Of a stretch of 27,627 nucleotides of DNA, positions 15,742 through 23,456 are shown piece after piece. Every line of letters begins with the position of its first letter. Position 1 is the first letter of the stretch. The stretch lies in contig NZ_JAQIVI010000521.1 in NCBI RefSeq assembly GCF_028618695.1, positions 1-27,627 of the forward strand, read 5' to 3'. The DNA is from Natrinema soli. GTDB taxonomy: Archaea > Halobacteriota > Halobacteria > Halobacteriales > Natrialbaceae. A program made the translations under genes and the position numbers. The notes under the pieces were generated by a model. The model ran no database searches. It was not told the origin of the DNA and was given only the letters and a program-made list of their open reading frames with translations.

Positions 15742-16812
15742 ATGGGTAATGATAGAACCGTTAATCGTCGGTCAGTACTTCAGCGATCAGTTGCACTCGT
15801 GGGTTCCGCGTCCGTTATTGGGCTAGCCGGGTGTTTAGGCGGAAACGGTGGTGACGTCGATCCGGACGACTATCCCAACGGAGAGGTTGAAATGATCGTA
15901 CCGTTCTCCACCGGTGGTGGATTCGACGAGTATACCCGACTTTCTGAACCGTACTGGGAAGAAGAATTAGGTGGCGATTTCGTCACCAGAAACATCGAAG
16001 GCGGCGGCGGAGCAACCGGCATCACGCAAGTGTACAACGCCGAACCGAACGGGCAAACATTCAGCATATACGACAGCTTCCAGGGAACGTCGCAGATGAT
16101 TGGACGGGACGTCCCCTTCGACATCACAGAGATGAGTTACATCGGTTCAATAACTAATACGCCCGGTGCGTTCGTCGTTACTGAAGACGCTGATATAGAC
16201 GACTGGGACGACTTCATCAACAGAATCGATGAATTCAACTTCGCAACGCAGGGCCAAGGTTCGTACGGACACACCGCAGTAGGAATACTGAGTCTGTATA
16301 TCGACGAGATAGACGGAACCGACATTAATTACGTTCATTTCAATGGGACCGGTGAAGTGATCGCAGGATTAGAGCGAGGAGAAGCCAACGTATTCTATAT
16401 TTCGACGATCACGTCGGGCGTCACCGTAGTCAAGTCCTTGGAAAACGCATCACTCTTTACGGTGTTCGAGACCGAGGACGAAATTGGAGGGTTCCTCGAG
16501 GAGGAAGGCGTCGAAACTGACTACTATTCGCCGGAATTAGACGTCGAGAACATCGAGGAATTCAACGAGTCCGCCTACGACCGCCGCTTCTTCTTGGGAC
16601 CACCGGACGTTCCCGAGGAGATCCTGAAGATCCAACGAGACGGCTTCCAGTCGTTCATTAATGACGACGGATTTCAGGAAGAAATGCGAAATAGCGGTCG
16701 ACCGATTATCAATCCTGGTGGACCAGACGCAGTCAAAGAATACGTGAATAACGCGTTCGAGACGCTTGATCAAGATGATCACAGGGAAATCCTCGAAAGC
16801 TATATGAACTGA
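15742..16812 (+). CDS. tctC: Tripartite tricarboxylate transporter solute receptor TctC (Bug family), Tat lipoprotein
   Basis: Starts MGNDRTVNRRSVLQRS. The twin-arginine motif (NRRSVLQ), hydrophobic core (VALVGSASVIGLAG) and lipobox cysteine (LAGCLGG) mark a Tat-exported, lipid-anchored receptor as usual in haloarchaea. The mature part follows the Bug/TctC pattern: NGEVEMIVPFSTGGGFDEYTR near residue 50, GGGGATGITQVYNAEPNG, NFATQGQGSYGHTAVGIL and the C-terminal GPPDVPEEILKIQRDGFQ. It binds a carboxylate outside the cell and hands it to TctAB. I chose ATG 15742 because a TTTTTTATG box lies ~30 nt upstream; ATG 15730 is possible. Unusually it is ~6 kb from tctBA, with catabolic genes and an IS between. 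An IS630 follows 110 bp downstream. Confidence 0.93.
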   Translation: MGNDRTVNRRSVLQRSVALVGSASVIGLAGCLGGNGGDVDPDDYPNGEVEMIVPFSTGGGFDEYTRLSEPYWEEELGGDFVTRNIEGGGGATGITQVYNAEPNGQTFSIYDSFQGTSQMIGRDVPFDITEMSYIGSITNTPGAFVVTEDADIDDWDDFINRIDEFNFATQGQGSYGHTAVGILSLYIDEIDGTDINYVHFNGTGEVIAGLERGEANVFYISTITSGVTVVKSLENASLFTVFETEDEIGGFLEEEGVETDYYSPELDVENIEEFNESAYDRRFFLGPPDVPEEILKIQRDGFQSFINDDGFQEEMRNSGRPIINPGGPDAVKEYVNNAFETLDQDDHREILESYMN

Positions 16813-16922
16813 TCACCCCGCACGAACGATCTCTCCTGTCCTCGATCGCGCCAGTCGGGTCCTCGTTTCACACTAGCGGTTGAGTTCCGTCAGTGCTTCA
16901 TCCAGCGGCAGATAATCAGATA

Positions 16923-18109
16923 TATTTGAACTTATAGTGATTAGCAAATCTTATTGAGAAATCCACTGAGGTGATTGTCAATCCACGATGCAGCGGAACT
17001 CAGTTTCTCGGTCAGTTGGTCGAACAGTTCGTCAAGGAGTCTCCGGTACTCGTCTTCGCCGTTAACAATCAACGGCGAAGACTCCCACTTGAGACTCTTC
17101 CAGACAGGTTCGATTGGGTTGAGGTCCGGGGAACCAACCGGAAGGAACACCAGATCAATCCCGAGTTCATGAGCACGCTTGCGCGTGTGCTTGCAGACGT
17201 GTGACGAAAAGTTATCCAACACGAGCAGAATCCGCTTGCCGGGATTCTGCTCGCGGATCTCCTCGAAACACCCGCAGATTTGTTCTTTCTCCTGGTTCGG
17301 TGGGAACGACAGCACGCTCTCTCCGTTGAGCGCATAGAACCCGGCCGCTGGTGTATCGATTTTCACCAGCGGCCGGGTGATATGTGGGTCATCGACCGTG
17401 TACAGTCGCTGAGAGTTGTCCCATGGTTGTGGATGCGAGATATCGAAAAATCCCACCACAGTCCCGCCATCAGTACAGATGTCCTCATCGGTGCGCCACT
17501 CCTCTTCGTCGTCATCGTCGTCACTGTCGCGCTTATTGTGTGGCTGGTCGTGAGCATCCTCGTCGAACGCGTACTCGACGCGTTCGTCGAGGATCTCTTC
17601 GGCGTTGGCGGGTCGATCAGGCCGTTTTGTCCGAGGAATGGCGTAGGAAAGGCCGAGGTTGGATAGGAACGTTGGGAGGTAGTGTGAATGATATTCGACA
17701 TCGAACTCCTCGTCGAGAAGGTGCTGAATCTCTTGTTTTTTCCACGGTTGTCTCTCACGCAGTCGATCGATGAATTCGTCTTGTTGGTCTTCGTCGAGCT
17801 TCGGGGGCCGACCGCCCCCGAAGTTCGGAGTGAGTTTGCCGAGGCCTCCTTCGTTCCAGCGGTTGACCCAGTTGGTGGCGGTGCCCTCAGATTTCCCAAC
17901 GTCATCGGCAGCCTCCTTCAGCGTGGCACCCTTGTACAGCCGTTTGATGAACACGAGGCGTTCGAATTCCTTCTGATCGTCTGCCTCGCCGAGCAGACGA
18001 TCCAGATCCTCTTCACTCAGGTGTCGCACAATTTTCTTCTCTCGGCCAGTCACTACACTAAAGAGATACTTCTGCTCAATAATTTTCCCGAATCACTATA
18101 GTTCAAATA
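16923..18109 (-). mobile_element. IS630-type insertion sequence with TA target duplication
   Basis: Both ends carry the same ~20-bp inverted repeat: left TATTTGAACTTATAGTGATT, right (reverse complement) TATTTGAACTATAGTGATT, differing by one inserted base. Each end is bordered by TA, the duplication made by IS630/Tc1-mariner elements. It landed between tctC and the aldehyde dehydrogenase and does not split either. The transposase frame is intact, so it may be active. Confidence 0.85.
16941..18053 (-). CDS. IS630 family transposase
   Basis: 370 residues. The N-terminal helix-turn-helix region (FIKRLYKGATLKEAADDVG ... GTATNWVNRWNEGG) is followed by a GGRPPKL linker and a second winged-helix-like part (WKKQEIQHLLDEEFDVEY). 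The DDE domain has Asp in VVGFFDISHPQPW, Asp in LLVLDNFSSHVCKH, and the final acidic residue in GSPDLNPIEPVWKSLKWE, all in IS630 order. A strongly acidic insert (DSDDDDDEEEW) before the first catalytic Asp is unusual. Several plus-strand ORFs across this span are shadows. Confidence 0.92.
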   Translation of the reverse strand: MTGREKKIVRHLSEEDLDRLLGEADDQKEFERLVFIKRLYKGATLKEAADDVGKSEGTATNWVNRWNEGGLGKLTPNFGGGRPPKLDEDQQDEFIDRLRERQPWKKQEIQHLLDEEFDVEYHSHYLPTFLSNLGLSYAIPRTKRPDRPANAEEILDERVEYAFDEDAHDQPHNKRDSDDDDDEEEWRTDEDICTDGGTVVGFFDISHPQPWDNSQRLYTVDDPHITRPLVKIDTPAAGFYALNGESVLSFPPNQEKEQICGCFEEIREQNPGKRILLVLDNFSSHVCKHTRKRAHELGIDLVFLPVGSPDLNPIEPVWKSLKWESSPLIVNGEDEYRRLLDELFDQLTEKLSSAASWIDNHLSGFLNKIC

Positions 18110-18158
18110 TATGTGACCAAAGATATATTATGAGGTGATTCCGTACTACACTGGTACC

Positions 18159-18692
18159 ATGGCACAAATCACGCCTTCGTTCGAGGAGCCGAAACTACTA
18201 ATCGATGGGGAACTCGTCGAAAGTAGCTCCGGGGAACGGTTCGAAACGATCAACCCTGCTACAGGAGAGCAACTCACAACGATTCCTCGCGGGACCGAAC
18301 AGGACATTGATCGAGCAGTGAGTGCAGCGTCTGCTGCGCAGGAAGAGTGGTACTGGGAGATGACGCCGAAAGAACGCGGCGAAGCGCTCTTCGAGTTCGC
18401 CGAGTTACTCCGCGAGAACGGGGACCGATTGGGCGCGATCGACGCGGCGGATAGCGGAAACCCGTATGGGTAAATGAAGAGTGATGCGGCGATGGCTGCC
18501 GAGATCATCGAGTACTTTGCTGGGGTCGCAACGGAGATCAAAGGCGATACGATCCCGGTTTCGAACGACAATCTGAATTATACACTAGAACAGCCGTACG
18601 GGGTCGTGGGTCGGATCGTCGCCTACAACCATCCGCTGTTGTTCAGGGCGAGTAAAATTGCCGCACCGCTGATCGCTGGAAACGGTGTCGTC
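18159..18692 (+). pseudogene. Aldehyde dehydrogenase, N-terminal third only: nonsense codon and IS5 truncation
   Basis: ATG at 18159 (MAQITPSFEEPKLLIDGELV) gives a clear NAD(P)-dependent aldehyde dehydrogenase N-terminus: ETINPATGEQLTTIPRG, AAQEEWYWEMTPKERGEAL, LGAIDAADSGNPYG. A TAA at 18471-18473 interrupts, and the same frame continues as MKSDAAMAAEIIEYFAG, QPYGVVGRIVAYNHP and APLIAGNGVVG, up to the IS5 end at 18693. The remaining ~310 residues with the catalytic Cys and Glu are absent on the far side of the IS. The gene would have oxidised the aldehyde made by the neighbouring alcohol dehydrogenase (inference). Two independent lesions show that this step is lost here. Confidence 0.92.
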
Positions 18693-19633
18693 GGCTCTGT
18701 TGAATCGCTGTAAGGCGGTGGATTTCACTGTTTGACGGCACGTTTGATGTTGTAGACGACACACATCAGAGAAATTTCACGGAACTCTCGATACCAGCTA
18801 CGCGCTCGCACGGCGTAGCCGAGCGAGCGCTTGACGGCTGAGTTGACGGTTTCGGCCATTGACCGCTGAGCGTACCGATCTTCATCAATGCGGGCGTTGT
18901 GTGCGTGATCGTACGGCGCGAAGATCCGGTGCTTGATCAGCGGGCGAATGTCGAGTTCACGGAGTCGTTCGCGGAGTTGTTGCTTGTCATAGCCCTTGTC
19001 AGCAGCCAGTGACTGCAGATCGCCCGCCGGAACGCGGGCGATCTGCTCACAAAGATCTGCGTCACTGCCTTCTAACGTCGTCGAACAGTGAAGGTCGAGT
19101 ACAGCCTGCGTTGCTGTATCGACGAGCTTTGTGACTTTGAGCGTCTGGACGCGATAATTCGTTCGCTGGCAGTAGTGGCGGCTCACATGATCTCGCTCGT
19201 AGAATGTTGCGTCGATAGCAGCGTGATCGGATGGATCGTGTAGCTGCGCCGACTGGCGCAGCAACACTCGACAGACGCTCATGCTGATCCGGTCGAACGC
19301 CTTACACAACGTGGATGGCGAAGGGAGATCGGCCGCGTTGAGGCCGATCTCCCCGGTTATTTGTGGCATCTCCTTAAGCAGGTCAATCGTCATTCGGTAG
19401 GACGTATCGAGGTAAATCCGCAGACAATGCAGGGAAACGAAGGCATAGTCGGCGAACCCGCCGCCACCTTCCGGGGCGGCGGATTCGTCTCCATCGCCAG
19501 TAACGTTTTGAGCAATCGGCACAACTGCCTCAATGAAGCGGGAGATTTGGGTCATGAACAACTGAAGTCTCCCGCTTCAAGACCTTCGATTTAGCGAACC
19601 ATTCCGCCGCCGTCTAGTGATTCAACACAGCCG
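18693..19633 (-). mobile_element. Second IS5-type insertion sequence, without target duplication
   Basis: Ends GGCTCTGTTGAATCGCTG (left) and GGCTGTGTTGAATCACTA (reverse complement of right), similarity continuing through the GGCGG stretch inward, define a ~941-bp element related to the one at 2648 but diverged. The flanks (GTGTCGTC before, GAGCAATC after) show no direct repeat, and the aldehyde dehydrogenase does not resume on the right. This fits a deletion or recombination between two copies that removed the DNA originally next to it. Confidence 0.85.
18725..19561 (-). CDS. IS5-type transposase (second lineage)
   Basis: 278 residues, uninterrupted. DDE residues are visible in HAAIDATFYERDH, LAADKGYDKQQL and MAETVNSAVKRSLG; the tail SWYREFREISLMCVVYNI matches the first copy. 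The C-terminal half is strongly alike in the two copies (PLIKHRIFAPYDHAHNARID against PLIKYRVFAPYDHAHNARIE), while the N-terminal ~100 residues have diverged widely. Start is ATG 19561 or the ATG two codons on. Confidence 0.92.
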   Translation of the reverse strand: MFMTQISRFIEAVVPIAQNVTGDGDESAAPEGGGGFADYAFVSLHCLRIYLDTSYRMTIDLLKEMPQITGEIGLNAADLPSPSTLCKAFDRISMSVCRVLLRQSAQLHDPSDHAAIDATFYERDHVSRHYCQRTNYRVQTLKVTKLVDTATQAVLDLHCSTTLEGSDADLCEQIARVPAGDLQSLAADKGYDKQQLRERLRELDIRPLIKHRIFAPYDHAHNARIDEDRYAQRSMAETVNSAVKRSLGYAVRARSWYREFREISLMCVVYNIKRAVKQ

Positions 19634-19730
19634 AGCAATCACACCTACTTCTGCAGTTTATTTACGAACTTTGTTGTGATCTCTTGAATAGGAAGCAACA
19701 ATTATACTGCTACGAGAGTATAAGACGAGT

Positions 19731-20096
19731 ATGAAGACAGATCTAGCAAGGAGGTTGCACAGGTATTTGTCTCAACAGGTCGATCGCGCACTCCTCGTAC
19801 TCTCCAACAAGTACTCTTCCACCGTCAAACGACGGTATTTCTTTGGGCGTGATCGCCTTTCGGTCCTACCGTTTGTCCCACACCGCCTCGATTGCGACGA
19901 TGGATGGTATATTTGTGACGGGTGTGGTGTTCGCCACTCTACACATGACATACGAGCAGTCTATCAGTCTAATGGGAAACGTTTTTGCTTCCACTGTCAC
20001 AAGAATGATCCTGAATCCTCACGACAGCACTATAAGCAGTTTTGGGAACCAGGTAAGTCTCCACGATGGCCCGAGGATCCACTTGGAGAAGACTGA
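19731..20096 (+). CDS. Hypothetical protein with a zinc-finger-like C-terminus
   Basis: 121 residues, basic N-terminal helix (ARRLHRYLSQQVDRALL), then two paired-cysteine knuckles: CDGCGVRHS and CFHCHKND, about 30 residues apart with intervening histidines, a likely single zinc site. A TATA-like AATTATACTG ~30 nt before the ATG suggests a real, short-leader transcript. I do not recognise the family. It is preceded by IS debris and faces the sodium:solute symporter gene. Base composition is lower in GC than in neighbouring metabolic genes. Confidence 0.6.
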   Translation: MKTDLARRLHRYLSQQVDRALLVLSNKYSSTVKRRYFFGRDRLSVLPFVPHRLDCDDGWYICDGCGVRHSTHDIRAVYQSNGKRFCFHCHKNDPESSRQHYKQFWEPGKSPRWPEDPLGED

Positions 20097-20208
20097 TAGC
20101 AATGATATTTCCATTTGCGTTCATCTCGATGTCGTTCGGTGCCGCCCGCTCTATTGACCTCAGTGTCTAGAAGCACTCGACCGATGATAGTTCTAATGCA
20201 CTGGAATT

Positions 20209-21693
20209 TCAACCGTCAGTGAATAGTCGGTCGTAGGCCCTGGTTCGATCTTCCGGTGGCTTCGGCGTCATCAGTGCAACGGTGACCATCGTAATGAGCT
20301 GAACGATAAGTACCGGCATGAACTGGAGGAAGCCGAATGTGTACGCCTGTGGGATGACGCCTAATTCGAACGCCCAATGTCCGAGAAATCCGATCACCAA
20401 GCCGGTACCGGAGGCGTACTTGTTCATTCGCTTCGAATAGATCGCGCCGATAATGGGGAAAAACATCAATGCGTATCCAGTAAATGTGAATATCGTTGTA
20501 TCGATTACCGATTCACGCGTGAGTTGAGCCCCAATGTACGCCGTAAGCAAAAGCAGCAAGATGAACCCGCGTGTAATGAGAACCTCGGCGCGTTCGGTTT
20601 CAAGGTCAGTAAACGGACGAAGGATATCCTCAGTAAACATCGTTCCAAGTGTGAGCGACTGACCGTCGAGCGTTGACATCATCGCAGCGAGAATACCTGC
20701 AAGTGCCAATCCGACCACCCAAGCAGGGAAGTTCTGTTGAATGAGCATCGGCAACACGAAGTCCGGAGTCGAGAGGTTAGGAAGTTGCCCTAGCCCCCAG
20801 AATCCGATCAACACAGCAGGAACCCACGCCAATATGATGATGATTGGATACACGATCGCCGTTCGATTCAACTGCTTCACTGACCTACCTGTCATATATC
20901 TAATAAATAAATGTGGGAGTATAAATGTTTCAATCGAAACGAGGATACCGACCGAGAAGTATTCCCTTGTTTGGAGAGGAGCAATATCGGACCGGTTGAC
21001 CATCTCGGGAGCCGTCTGTAATGTCGCATCGGTTGCTACTTCAAACCCACCAAGTCGCAATGGAATAAGGACAAAAAAGGCGAGAAGAACGATCAGGAGA
21101 ACCGCCCCTTGAAAGGCGTTCGTCCATCCAGTACCCCGCATTCCACCGCTGTAGACGTACATGAAGACGATAGCGACGATTATCAGCCCGCCTGCCCAGT
21201 ACGGGATAACGCCATCGGTTAGCGCTTCGAAGACAATACCTGCACCTTGTACGCCGACCAAGAGATATGGAACTGTCCAAAACGTGAACAGGACGGTCAC
21301 AAGGATACCAAGATATTTCGATTTCCAGCGGTGATTAATCAGTTGCGCCGGCGTGATGTGACCAAACTCTTTCCCGGCGAGCCAGATACGACGTCCGGCG
21401 GTTACTATCAACACGGAGAAGATGAACGGAAAGAGACCAACGAAATATCCGAATGCATTGGGTCCAATGTTGTATGAAAGCCCCGGTGCACCGATCATCG
21501 TCACAGCAGACATATTCGTGGCGAACAACGCGGCTATCAGTACGAGAGTACCGAAGGACCGGCTCGCCATGAGATAGTCCTCGCGCGAATTGCCGGTCTG
21601 TTGTGCAGCGTACCAGCCGACACCCAGTACGATAACAAGATAGATCACGACAATGGCCAATATCAACACGATGTCAGGTGAAAGTGCAGCCAT
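20209..21693 (-). CDS. Sodium:solute symporter (SSS/SSF family)
   Basis: 494 residues with about 13 membrane segments, the standard SSF length. Family landmarks are DYLMASRSFGTLVLIAALFA then TNMSAVTMIGAPGLSYNIG in the first part, VYSGGMRGTGWTNAFQG mid-protein, the signature-like GILAAMMSTLDGQSLTLGTM, and a long C-terminal membrane tail. It imports an organic solute (acid, amino acid or osmolyte) with sodium. It starts 3 nt after the stop of the small membrane protein gene at 21697-21993, an arrangement typical of SSF pairs such as DUF3311 or DUF485 plus symporter. The ligand is not readable. Confidence 0.92.
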   Translation of the reverse strand: MAALSPDIVLILAIVVIYLVIVLGVGWYAAQQTGNSREDYLMASRSFGTLVLIAALFATNMSAVTMIGAPGLSYNIGPNAFGYFVGLFPFIFSVLIVTAGRRIWLAGKEFGHITPAQLINHRWKSKYLGILVTVLFTFWTVPYLLVGVQGAGIVFEALTDGVIPYWAGGLIIVAIVFMYVYSGGMRGTGWTNAFQGAVLLIVLLAFFVLIPLRLGGFEVATDATLQTAPEMVNRSDIAPLQTREYFSVGILVSIETFILPHLFIRYMTGRSVKQLNRTAIVYPIIIILAWVPAVLIGFWGLGQLPNLSTPDFVLPMLIQQNFPAWVVGLALAGILAAMMSTLDGQSLTLGTMFTEDILRPFTDLETERAEVLITRGFILLLLLTAYIGAQLTRESVIDTTIFTFTGYALMFFPIIGAIYSKRMNKYASGTGLVIGFLGHWAFELGVIPQAYTFGFLQFMPVLIVQLITMVTVALMTPKPPEDRTRAYDRLFTDG

Positions 21694-21696
21694 AAG

Positions 21697-21993
21697 CTAT
21701 GTTTCCGTGGTTGATGGGGACTCGGATGTCGGTGATTCTTCCGTTTGGTCGGTCGGACTATACTCATCGGGAGTAGCAGAAACAACTGTCGTTATCCAGT
21801 AAACAATGACGGAACCGACGAGAAGAAAGGAAATGTCGTATGCGAGTTGTACGGGCAACCATCCGAACAGCAAGCCGGCATCCATGAGTCCGAGCAGCTC
21901 AGACTGATGCAGTATCACCATCAGTATCACAACCACTAGTACTGTGGCACGATCCGCTGACTGTGGGAACCACACGCTGTCTCCAAGTGGCAT
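21697..21993 (-). CDS. Small two-helix membrane protein partner of the SSF symporter (DUF3311/DUF485-like)
   Basis: 98 residues from the ATG at 21993 (MPLGDSVWFPQSADRATVL). A TATA-like stretch centred ~29 nt upstream supports this start as essentially leaderless; the ATG five codons earlier would fall too near that box. Two membrane helices are predicted (VLVVVILMVILHQSELLGL and ISFLLVGSVIVYWITTVVS) with an acidic, Ser/Thr/Pro-rich tail. The tight coupling to the symporter suggests a small accessory subunit. Family assignment is from layout more than from motif. Confidence 0.65.
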   Translation of the reverse strand: MPLGDSVWFPQSADRATVLVVVILMVILHQSELLGLMDAGLLFGWLPVQLAYDISFLLVGSVIVYWITTVVSATPDEYSPTDQTEESPTSESPSTTET

Positions 21994-22016
21994 GGGAGTC
22001 CGGTACAATTGTCCGG

Positions 22017-22028
22017 TGTAAAAACTTA
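22017..22028 (-). promoter_or_regulatory. TATA-like box for the symporter operon
   Basis: AATAAGTTTTTACA on the minus strand, centred ~29 nt before ATG 21993, is compatible with a leaderless haloarchaeal transcript. Confidence 0.45.
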
Positions 22029-22366
22029 TTGATTATTGTATGAGATGTTCCAGTGCTTCAGGAAGAGGAGCATGAGCACTCGGAGACCGTTTAGGGATTT
22101 GTCTTCAGCCTCGTTCGCTACTACGTTTGCTCCTAGCCGGTGGACATCAGTGGACGGTCGCGGACGATGGCCGTTCTGAGTAGGGCCTCTCGGTACACTG
22201 CACTTCGGTGAAATGCTATGCGACATGGAATGGTTTGTCGGATCAACACTGTCGAAGCGGTCAAAACGGAAGACAGGAAGACCGCCTCCAGAATCTCTCG
22301 TTGTATTGCTATTGATGTCGCGATTCCGATTCCGACGTCGGTTAGCAGCTCGGTACGACCAGGTGA
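22029..22366. other. Intergenic debris with no recognisable gene
   Basis: Both strands carry short open frames, but none shows a family motif, a good start region or acidic haloarchaeal composition. The minus-strand frame 22026-22382 is rich in Arg and Asn and looks like read-through of non-coding DNA. Confidence 0.4.
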
Positions 22367-22468
22367 TCAGATCCCAAGCCATCTCTCCCCGTCTTCGACT
22401 TTAACGTTGAGCGTTCCGATGTGTTTCCCGGACACCTGGTATTCGCCCGTTTCTAGGTCAATTGTCCA
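22367..22468 (-). pseudogene. C-terminal relic of a second Rieske ferredoxin
   Basis: 33 codons on the minus strand starting at a Trp codon: WTIDLETGEYQVSGKHIGTL, then NVKVEDGE, ending with TGA at 22367-22369. They align without gaps to the end of the intact Rieske protein at 13703 (WKFDLETGENPATGKKMRTF, DVTVDGDD). The cluster-binding CPxH that should precede the Trp is gone; upstream the sequence changes abruptly into the histidine-kinase relic on the other strand. Confidence 0.5.
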
Positions 22469-22796
22469 GAACCTGCTTGAGAATGACATCGAGTACAGCG
22501 GCGACGAGTCACCACGCGTCGACGCCTCAGCCAGCGGTCCGGCGACGAGTAGACCTTGTCGGTCACTAACGAGGATATCGGTATCGATCCCGAGGTCCAA
22601 GAGCGCATCTTCGAGGGTTCCAGCGGCTCCACACGGAGGACGAATACGCCAGCACGGAGTCGGCCTTGTGCTGTGCAATCGAATCGTCGAGCGTCATGGG
22701 GGCAAGATTAAGGTTGACTCGACACCGGGTGAAGTGCGACATTCTCGTTTACGCTCCAGAATTCGGACAAAGAATCGCCCGGTTCGAGGGACCTGA
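22464..22796 (+). pseudogene. Sensor histidine kinase relic (ATP-binding domain)
   Basis: Broken pieces of a HATPase_c domain run in order: the N box VQNLLENDIEYSGDESPRV from 22464; then in another frame, after a TAG where a Trp is expected, TLSVTNEDIGIDPEVQERIF (G1 box); then in a third frame FQRLHTEDEYAST; and finally GVGLVLCNRIVERHGGKIKV DSTPGE (G2 box and end). The dimerisation and sensor domains are absent. Several frameshifts and a stop show it is dead. The domain type is that of haloarchaeal PAS/GAF histidine kinases. Confidence 0.8.
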
Positions 22797-22882
22797 ATAG
22801 CCTATAGATAACTCTCTGCTGGATACAGTCTCTGTATTCAACACCCGACTCTTTTCATCCGAAGCCAAGCCTAACCCCGTCG

Positions 22883-23050
22883 ATGCGAGACCCACAAGAA
22901 GACTTGTTCCTCGTCGAAGCGCTGGCCGAACACCACACTGACCGAATGGACGGCCAACCAGAACGGGCGAGCAGAGCGTGGGCGCTGGCCGGTGAGATTG
23001 CCACAAGTCATGGACTTGAAATGGAGAATGTGCTTCGGAAGCAGAAATAG
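22883..23050 (+). CDS. Small conserved-looking hypothetical protein, 55 residues
   Basis: ATG at 22883 opens MRDPQEDLFLVEALAEHHTD and ends GLEMENVLRKQK at a TAG at 23048-23050. It is acidic and helical (RAWALAGEIATSHGLEMENV), with codon use like a real haloarchaeal gene. No function can be assigned. It survives intact among relics, 60 bp upstream of the small zinc protein on the same strand. Confidence 0.55.
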   Translation: MRDPQEDLFLVEALAEHHTDRMDGQPERASRAWALAGEIATSHGLEMENVLRKQK

Positions 23051-23110
23051 CTATAGACTGAATTCCCTCTTTCTCGATACTCACATACTGGTCAGTGCGA
23101 ATAGGTTTTA

Positions 23111-23308
23111 ATGCAGTGTGAACATCCCCATGAACTGTGTGAAACTTGTAACATAACGGCTGAATACTCGCTATCGAGATACGGGGAGTCAGAACGCTCA
23201 CTGTTTTTGCGAAGGCCATGCTCTCATGTGAATAGCGAACTTGAGGACGCCGAAGCCGTTGAAGTTCTTTCATCGAGCAAGTTCGAATATGTATCGCCGA
23301 AGGAGTAA
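23111..23308 (+). CDS. Small zinc-finger-like protein, 65 residues
   Basis: MQCEHPHELCETCNITAEYS gives a C-x6-C-x2-C cluster at the N-terminus; the expected second knuckle reads LFLRRPCSH, with one Cys where a Cys-x-x-Cys pair would complete a zinc site. It may be a haloarchaeal small zinc protein that has lost one ligand. The acidic tail (SELEDAEAVEVL) is typical of this type. A perfect hairpin overlaps its stop codon. Confidence 0.55.
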   Translation: MQCEHPHELCETCNITAEYSLSRYGESERSLFLRRPCSHVNSELEDAEAVEVLSSSKFEYVSPKE

Positions 23309-23323
23309 CTGCCGACTCCTTCG
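23298..23323 (+). terminator. Hairpin overlapping the end of the small zinc-protein gene
   Basis: CGAAGGAGT (23298-23306) pairs perfectly with ACTCCTTCG (23315-23323) around an 8-nt loop and is followed by TTT. The left arm includes the last codons and part of the stop codon. A terminator or mRNA-end structure is the simplest reading. Confidence 0.4.
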
Positions 23324-23456
23324 TTTCGCGTACGGTATCTAGAAGGTGTTTGACGTTAGTTTTCGGGAAGATCGTGCTGGTGGAAGGAGTGTTCATTTCT
23401 GTATAGCATTTTACACTTTATCGAACTTTGGCTACCTATCGCTCCTATACGGTATA

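Noticed and set aside
16875..16920. Minus-strand fragment reading SDYLPLDEALTELNR just left of the IS630
   Set aside because: Looks like a gene tail, but only 15 residues; a stop appears soon after the frame is continued on the far side of the IS, so it could not be supported.
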